Part shown: positions 56,672-56,797 of the stretch, piece after piece
How positions within the stretch are numbered: position 1 is the first letter of the stretch
How the letters are laid out: each line of letters begins with the position of its first letter
Source of the DNA: Treponema sp.
GTDB lineage: Bacteria > Spirochaetota > Spirochaetia > Treponematales > Treponemataceae
Length of the DNA: 56,797 bases
Assembly (NCBI GenBank): GCA_017464425.1
Contig: JAFUDX010000029.1
Coordinates: forward strand, 1 to 56,797
Direction of reading: 5' to 3'
Notes under the pieces: model-generated
Database searches by the model: none
What the model was told of the DNA's origin: nothing
The model's input: only the letters and a program-made list of their open reading frames with translations
Position numbers and translations under genes: made by a program

Positions 56672-56715
56672 GGCCCCCGCGGGAACGGGGACCACCCCGC
56701 ATGCGCACATGCGGG
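56672..56715 (-). terminator. Tandem hairpins after the 5S rRNA gene
   Basis: CCCGCATG/CATGCGGG (56696-56715) and GGCCCCC/GGGGACC (56672-56693) are GC-rich stems just past the leftward 5S gene, followed leftward by CTTTTCT. They should terminate the rRNA operon. Confidence 0.65.
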
Positions 56716-56731
56716 CAGAGAGAAATATAAG

Positions 56732-56797
56732 AGGAGCCGGCGGCGGCCTACTTTCCCCCGGATGGGAGTATCATCGGCGCAGGGGTGCTTGACTTCC
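56732..56797 (-). rRNA. rrf: 5S ribosomal RNA, 3' part (partial)
   Basis: The minus strand has the conserved 3' half of 5S rRNA: CGCCGATGATACTCCCATC, GGGGGAAAGTAGG and a GC-rich closing strand ending near 56732. The 5' half lies outside the window. The rest of the rRNA operon should be to the right. Confidence 0.88.

Overview
The window looks like chromosomal DNA of a host-associated spirochaete, most probably a gut or rumen Treponema. The basis is inference from content: many small outer-membrane barrels and lipoproteins, a propeller-sensor adenylate cyclase, bactofilin next to an M23 peptidase, glycogen enzymes, a poly-G tract inside a lipoprotein signal peptide, and a small bacterial SRP RNA. 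No single marker fixes the species.

Layout. 1-830: the tail of a PD-(D/E)XK/Rpn-type nuclease, then a compact type I toxin-antitoxin locus with a 34-residue holin-like toxin and a convergent antisense RNA. 833-2692: four small leftward genes of unknown function. 2730-7707: two surface lipoprotein genes. One has a silent, oppositely oriented C-terminal cassette joined by a 19-bp inverted repeat; the other has a G9 tract in its signal peptide. 7841-14666: Nudix hydrolase, DUF2156 protein, class M-like sirtuin, acyl-CoA synthetase, RACo-like ASKHA protein and argC. 14693-20861: recR, ybaB and dnaX, interrupted between ybaB and dnaX by a 1.6-kb island (nucleotidyltransferase, outer-membrane protein, XRE regulator) bounded by a 26-bp duplication of the dnaX 3' end; then hisF and hisH. 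20917-26197: XRE regulator and secreted protein, M23 peptidase-bactofilin-YaaR-PSP1 cluster, methyltransferase. 26482-28431: NAD(P)-binding protein and a hipB plus broken hipA locus.

28440-32585 is a zinc locus: a promoter bracketed by a repeated operator-like site, a small Cys/His membrane protein, a CobW-type GTPase, a cytoplasmic protein made of four exact 18-residue CHCH repeats, a ZnuA-type binding protein with a ZinT domain nested inside it, and a membrane-anchored protein. I read it as a zinc-starvation operon with a dedicated zinc buffer. 32588-35489: two-component system with a barrel protein, and a cupin. 35678-40276: glgP and glgX. 40400-49351: adenylate cyclase, lone urea-type binding lipoprotein and a 1548-residue CoA-dehydratase activase with in-frame dispersed repeats. 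49406-56534: outer-membrane proteins, TPR lipoprotein, SRP RNA, secreted nuclease and a large Cthe_2159-like lipoprotein. The window ends inside a leftward 5S rRNA gene.

Cross-cutting signals: five genes carry a -35/-10 promoter whose -10 ends exactly 6 nt before the start codon and have no Shine-Dalgarno site, which suggests leaderless mRNAs. An 18-bp inverted operator pair is shared by the sirtuin and the NAD(P)-binding gene 16 kb away. Dispersed intergenic repeats occur in frame inside hisH and the activase gene.
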